17,446 bases of DNA, from the NCBI GenBank assembly GCA_023438245.1, contig JAEXRD010000024.1, positions 1 through 17,446 on the forward strand. The letters run 5' to 3'. The translations under genes and the position numbers were made by a program. How positions within the stretch are numbered: the stretch's first letter is position 1; the number at the start of each line of letters is the position of its first letter. This document shows, piece after piece, positions 13,987 through 17,446 of this stretch. Under the pieces are notes generated by a model. The model made no database searches. It had not been told where the DNA came from and worked only from the letters and a program-made list of their open reading frames with translations. The DNA comes from Pseudomonadota bacterium. Lineage in GTDB: Bacteria > Desulfobacterota > Desulfovibrionia > Desulfovibrionales > Desulfovibrionaceae.

Positions 13987-14803
13987 TATGTTGGAGCGCT
14001 TCCGCGAGGCGCAGTTGCCCGGCATCGCCCGGCTGCGCAAGCTGAAGGCCGAGGGCGCCATGCCCCCCCCGTTCGACTTCGGAGAGGGCAGGCAGCGCCC
14101 GCCCTTCACCCGCGCCCTGCGCGCGGCGGGCCGCCCGGCGGTCATCGCCGAGTACAAGCGCGCCTCGCCCTCGCGCGGGGTCATCAACCTGGCGCTGACC
14201 CCGGCGGACGTGGCCCGCATGTACGCCGACGCCGGGGCGGCCTGCCTCTCCGTGCTGACGGAAGAGGCGCATTTCCAGGGCAGCCTGGGCTACCTTTCGG
14301 ACATGGCCTTCGCCGGCCTGCCCATGCTGCGCAAGGACTTCCTCATCGATCCCGTCCAGGTGCAGGAGACCGCCGCCACCCCGGCCTCGGCCCTGCTGCT
14401 CATCATGCGCATGTTCCCCGGCGCGGCCGAGGTCAAGGACATGATCGGCCAGTGCCGCTACTACGGCCTGGAGGCCGTGTGCGAGGTCTTCGACGAGGGC
14501 GACCTGGACCTGGCGCGCTGGGCCGGGGCGGAGATCATCCAGGTGAACAACCGCGACCTGGACCGCCTGGTGACGGACCTGGACATCTCCCGCCGCCTTG
14601 CGGCCCGGAAAGAGTCCGGCGAGGTGTGGATCAGCGCCAGCGGGCTGGAGGCCCCGGAGCAGCTGGAGGAAATGGCCGCGCTGGGCTACGACGCGGTGCT
14701 CATCGGCACCTCGCTGATGAGCGCGCCCGACCCCGGCGCGGCGCTGGCGAAGCTCACCGCCGTGGCCAAAAACCGGCGGGAAGACAGGAGCGCCCCCAAA
14801 TGA
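13979..14803 (+). CDS. trpC: Indole-3-glycerol-phosphate synthase
   Basis: A 274-residue TIM-barrel enzyme closing the indole ring from CdRP. Catalytic residues align with the well-studied archaeal enzyme: E58 and K60 in AEYKRASPSRG, K119 in MLRKDF, E169 in AVCEVFDEG, N191 in VNNRD and S221 in ISASG. The Glu of the usual SESG motif (Glu210 in the Sulfolobus enzyme) is Ala220 here, an unusual loss. Start: AAGGAG (13965-13970) is 8 bp before GTG 13979, against 2 bp for the upstream TTG and 17 bp for ATG 13988, so I choose the GTG. This gives an 8-bp overlap with trpD. Monofunctional, with a separate trpF next, whose ATG overlaps its stop. Confidence 0.93.
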   Translation: MNNMLERFREAQLPGIARLRKLKAEGAMPPPFDFGEGRQRPPFTRALRAAGRPAVIAEYKRASPSRGVINLALTPADVARMYADAGAACLSVLTEEAHFQGSLGYLSDMAFAGLPMLRKDFLIDPVQVQETAATPASALLLIMRMFPGAAEVKDMIGQCRYYGLEAVCEVFDEGDLDLARWAGAEIIQVNNRDLDRLVTDLDISRRLAARKESGEVWISASGLEAPEQLEEMAALGYDAVLIGTSLMSAPDPGAALAKLTAVAKNRREDRSAPK

Positions 14804-15477
14804 AGCGCATGCTGGTGAAGGTCTGCGGCATCACCCGGGCCGAGGACGCGCGCCTGTGCGCCGCCCTGGGCGCGGACATGCTGGGCTTCATCTTCCACCC
14901 GGGGAGCCCGCGCTGCGTGGACCCCTCGCTCCCGGCCAGCCTGGACGGGCAGGTGGACCTCATGGGTGCGCGCAAGGTGGGGCTGTTCGTGGACCAGACC
15001 CCGGACGAGGCCCTGGCGCTCCTGGAGGCGGGCAAGCTCCACCTGGCCCAGCTGCACGGCGGCCAGGACGAGGCGTTCTGCCGCAAGATCGGCCCGGAGC
15101 GCGTGCTCAAGGTGCTCTGGCCCGAAAGGGCTGCGAATGTTGACCAATTCCAGGCCGAGATCGACCGTTTCGCGCCGTATTGCCGCCTGTTCGTGGTGGA
15201 TGCCGGAAGCTCCGGCGGGGGCCACGGGCGCGAGATCGGCGGCGCGGGCGCGGACATCCTGGCCCGGGCCAAGTTCCCCGTGCCCTGGCTCTTGGCCGGG
15301 GGCATCGGGCCGGACAACGCCACGGACATGCTGACCCGGTACGGCAGCGCCGACAAGTTCGGCGGGCTGGACCTCAATTCGGGCGTGGAGAGCGCGCCCG
15401 GCATCAAGGATTCTTCAAAGCTGCGCGCGGCCATGAGCGCCATCAAGGCGTTTCGCGCGCCCAAACACAAGGGGTGA
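14800..15477 (+). CDS. trpF: Phosphoribosylanthranilate isomerase
   Basis: A 225-residue TIM-barrel enzyme converting phosphoribosylanthranilate to CdRP by Amadori rearrangement. General base C9 lies in VKVCGIT (6-12) and general acid D134 in FVVDAG (131-136). Phosphate-loop motifs are AGGIGPDN (166-173) and GLDLNSGVESAPGIKD (189-204). The ATG overlaps the trpC stop (ATGA), with AGGAG ten bases upstream; a second ATG three codons later is possible but would remove part of the first strand. The stop is followed four bases later by the GTG of trpB. Confidence 0.95.
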   Translation: MKRMLVKVCGITRAEDARLCAALGADMLGFIFHPGSPRCVDPSLPASLDGQVDLMGARKVGLFVDQTPDEALALLEAGKLHLAQLHGGQDEAFCRKIGPERVLKVLWPERAANVDQFQAEIDRFAPYCRLFVVDAGSSGGGHGREIGGAGADILARAKFPVPWLLAGGIGPDNATDMLTRYGSADKFGGLDLNSGVESAPGIKDSSKLRAAMSAIKAFRAPKHKG

Positions 15478-15481
15478 ACCC

Positions 15482-16660
15482 GTGAAGAAAGGCTACTTCG
15501 GTGACTTCGGCGGGCAGTTCGTGCCCGAGCTGCTCATGCCCCCGCTCCTCGAACTGGAGGACGCGGTGGAGAACATCCTGCCCAGCCAGGAGTTCCAGGA
15601 CGAGCTGGGCCACGTGCTGCGCGAGTTCGTGGGCAGGCCCACGCCGCTGACCCTGTGCGAGAACCTCTCGCGCGAGCTGGGCATCACGCTCTGGCTCAAG
15701 CGCGAGGACATGGCCCACGGCGGCGCGCACAAGGTCAACAACACCATCGGCCAGGCCCTGCTGACCAAGAAGCTGGGCAAGAAGCGGCTGCTGGCCGAGA
15801 CGGGAGCTGGCCAGCACGGCGTGGCCACGGCGCTGGCCGCCGCGCGCTTCGGCCTGGAGTGCGTCATCTACATGGGCGCCACGGACGTGGAGCGCCAGAG
15901 CCTCAACGTGCGCCGCATGAAGCTCTTCGGGGCCGAGGTGGTGGCCGTGGATTCCGGCACCAAGACCCTCAAGGACGCCATCAACGCCGCCCTGCGCGCC
16001 TGGATCGCCGAGCAGGCCACCACGCACTACTGCTTCGGCACCGCCGCCGGGCCGCACCCCTTCCCGCTCTTGGTGCGCGAGCTGCAGGCCGTCATCAGCC
16101 GCGAGGCGCGCGCCCAGATGCTGGCCCAGGCCGGTCGCCTGCCCGACTACGTCGTGGCCTGCGTGGGCGGCGGCAGCAACGCCATCGGGGCCTTCCACGA
16201 GTTCGTGCCCGACGCCTCCGTCAAGCTCGTGGGCGTGGAGGCCGCAGGCAGCGGCAAGCCCGGCGACTGGCACTCCGCCCCGCTGTCCAAGGCGGGCTGC
16301 CCCGGCGTGCTGCACGGCATGCACACCCAGCTCATCCAGACCGGGGAGGGCCAGATCCTGCCCTCGCATTCCATCGCGCCGGGCCTGGACTACCCCGGCG
16401 TGGGCCCGGAGCACGCCGCCTACCAGGCCAGCGGGAGGGCCCAGTACGACTGCGTCACCGACGACGTGGCCCTGGACGCCTTCATCCGCCTGTGCCGGGG
16501 CGAGGGCATCATGCCCGCGCTGGAAAGCTCGCACGCGCTGGGCTGGGTGCTCAAAAACGCCCACACCATGCCCAGGGGCTCCCACGTCGTGGTCTGCCTC
16601 TCCGGCCGCGGCGACAAGGACCTGGACATCGTCAACGACTACCTCGCCAAGAAGGGCTAG
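15482..16660 (+). CDS. trpB: Tryptophan synthase beta chain
   Basis: A 392-residue PLP enzyme joining indole to serine. It is a TrpB1-type chain by length and by the N-terminal GYFGDFGGQFVPE. The PLP lysine is K84 in GGAHKVNN (80-87), the catalytic E106 lies in AETGAGQHG (105-113), the phosphate-binding loop GGGSNAIG is at 229-236, and ALESSHA (346-352) and LSGRGDKD (373-380) are intact. The loop before the lysine reads HGGAHK where HTGAHK is common. The start is GTG 15482, with AAGGGGTG upstream. It lies four bases after trpF and three before trpA. With TrpA it should form the channelled alpha2-beta2 complex. Confidence 0.98.
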   Translation: MKKGYFGDFGGQFVPELLMPPLLELEDAVENILPSQEFQDELGHVLREFVGRPTPLTLCENLSRELGITLWLKREDMAHGGAHKVNNTIGQALLTKKLGKKRLLAETGAGQHGVATALAAARFGLECVIYMGATDVERQSLNVRRMKLFGAEVVAVDSGTKTLKDAINAALRAWIAEQATTHYCFGTAAGPHPFPLLVRELQAVISREARAQMLAQAGRLPDYVVACVGGGSNAIGAFHEFVPDASVKLVGVEAAGSGKPGDWHSAPLSKAGCPGVLHGMHTQLIQTGEGQILPSHSIAPGLDYPGVGPEHAAYQASGRAQYDCVTDDVALDAFIRLCRGEGIMPALESSHALGWVLKNAHTMPRGSHVVVCLSGRGDKDLDIVNDYLAKKG

Positions 16661-16663
16661 CAC

Positions 16664-17443
16664 ATGAGCACCTCCATCCTCACCAAACGCATCGAGGAGG
16701 CCCGGGCCGCCGGGCGCACCGCGCTGATTCCCTTCCTGCCCGCCGGATACCCGGACAAGGGCAGGTTCTGGGACCACATCGACCAGCTCGACGCCGCCGG
16801 GGCCGACATCATCGAGATCGGCATGCCCTTCTCCGACCCCGTGGCCGACGGACCCGTCGTCGAGCACGCCAGCCTCAAGTGCCTGGAACTCGGCGTGAAC
16901 CTCAAGTGGCTGCTGAACGAGCTGGGCCTGCGCAAGGGCCGCTACAAGGCCGGGCTGGTGCTCATGGGCTACCTGAACCCCGTGCTGCAGTACGGCCTGG
17001 AGCGCTTCGCCGTGGACGCCGCCTCCGCCGGGGTGTCCGGCGTCATCCTGGCCGACGTGCCCTTCGAGGAGGCCGGGCCCATCCGCGCGGCCTTCGCCCC
17101 GCGCGGGCTGGACCTCATCCCCCTGGTGGGCCTGAACACCAGCGCCGAGCGCATGGCGCTCTACGCCAAGGAAGGGCGCGGGTTCGTGTACTTCGTGTCC
17201 GTGCTGGGCACCACGGGCGTGCGCTCCAGCTTCGATACCGGCCTGCCGCCGGAGATCCGCGCCGGGCTGACCCAGGCCAAGGCCACGTTCTCCATCCCCG
17301 TGGCGCTGGGCTTCGGCCTCAAGCACCCGGACCAGCTCAAGGAACTCACCGGCCTGGTGGACGCCGCCGTGTTCGGCAGCGCGCTCATCCGGCACATCGA
17401 CCAGGGCGGCGACGCCGCCGGGTTCATGAAGGTGTGGAAGTAG
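16664..17443 (+). CDS. trpA: Tryptophan synthase alpha chain
   Basis: A 259-residue TIM-barrel subunit cleaving indole-3-glycerol phosphate and passing indole to TrpB. Catalytic E51 in IIEIG and D62 in DPVADGP (58-64) are present, as are the phosphate loop GTTGVRS (182-188) and the IPVALGFGLK strand-loop (211-220). The length is complete. The start is ATG 16664, three bases after the trpB stop, with AAGG of the trpB end as a weak ribosome site, implying coupling. It is the last gene seen; the window ends three bases after its stop, so the operon terminator is not visible. Confidence 0.98.
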   Translation: MSTSILTKRIEEARAAGRTALIPFLPAGYPDKGRFWDHIDQLDAAGADIIEIGMPFSDPVADGPVVEHASLKCLELGVNLKWLLNELGLRKGRYKAGLVLMGYLNPVLQYGLERFAVDAASAGVSGVILADVPFEEAGPIRAAFAPRGLDLIPLVGLNTSAERMALYAKEGRGFVYFVSVLGTTGVRSSFDTGLPPEIRAGLTQAKATFSIPVALGFGLKHPDQLKELTGLVDAAVFGSALIRHIDQGGDAAGFMKVWK

Positions 17444-17446
17444 GAG

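Noticed and set aside
15443..17395. Minus-strand open frame of 650 codons opposite trpB and trpA
   Set aside because: Same GC-bias shadow: composition without any recognisable domain and fully opposite conserved enzymes.

Overview
This 17.4 kb, very GC-rich window looks like the chromosome of a sulfate-reducing deltaproteobacterium of the Desulfovibrionaceae type. The evidence is (i) the archaeal-type entry into aromatic biosynthesis (ADTH synthase plus 3-dehydroquinate synthase II) in place of AroG/AroB, (ii) fusion of those genes with pheA, aroA, tyrA and the whole trp set in one run, which from memory is also the gene order of Desulfovibrio vulgaris, and (iii) many sCache-type chemoreceptor genes. 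The genus is not claimed.

Left part (1-5293, all minus strand): two tandem, equal-length (605 aa) methyl-accepting chemotaxis proteins with nearly identical signalling domains and more divergent sCache_2 sensor domains, then an EAL-type cyclic-di-GMP phosphodiesterase with a C-terminal Cache/YkuI_C-like domain. A strong intrinsic terminator separates the two receptors, so each probably has its own promoter.

Middle (5294-5800): a 0.5 kb AT-rich divergent control region. It holds dyads and a direct repeat on the phosphodiesterase side. On the plus strand it holds a TTGACA promoter, a 31-codon leader peptide containing Tyr-Trp-Tyr-Tyr-Trp-Phe, an 11-bp antiterminator pairing and a textbook terminator hairpin with seven T. 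This is an aromatic amino-acid attenuator ahead of the operon.

Right part (5801-17443, all plus strand): twelve tightly packed genes, aroA' - aroB' - pheA - aroA - tyrA - trpE - trpG - trpD - trpC - trpF - trpB - trpA. They cover ADTH to dehydroquinate, shikimate-3-phosphate to EPSP, chorismate to phenylpyruvate, prephenate to the tyrosine branch, and chorismate to tryptophan. The steps between dehydroquinate and shikimate-3-phosphate, and chorismate synthase, are not in the window. Most junctions overlap or are under 25 bp. The one real gap, 93 bp between tyrA and trpE, is the most interesting place in the window. The last codons of tyrA include Trp-Trp-Trp, and the RNA just after them can fold into two mutually exclusive structures (a three-way junction or a terminator-like hairpin) placed exactly where a ribosome at the tyrA stop codon would choose between them. 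The C-terminal tail of TyrA therefore appears to double as a trp leader peptide, giving the trp half of the operon its own tryptophan-specific attenuator downstream of the general aromatic one.
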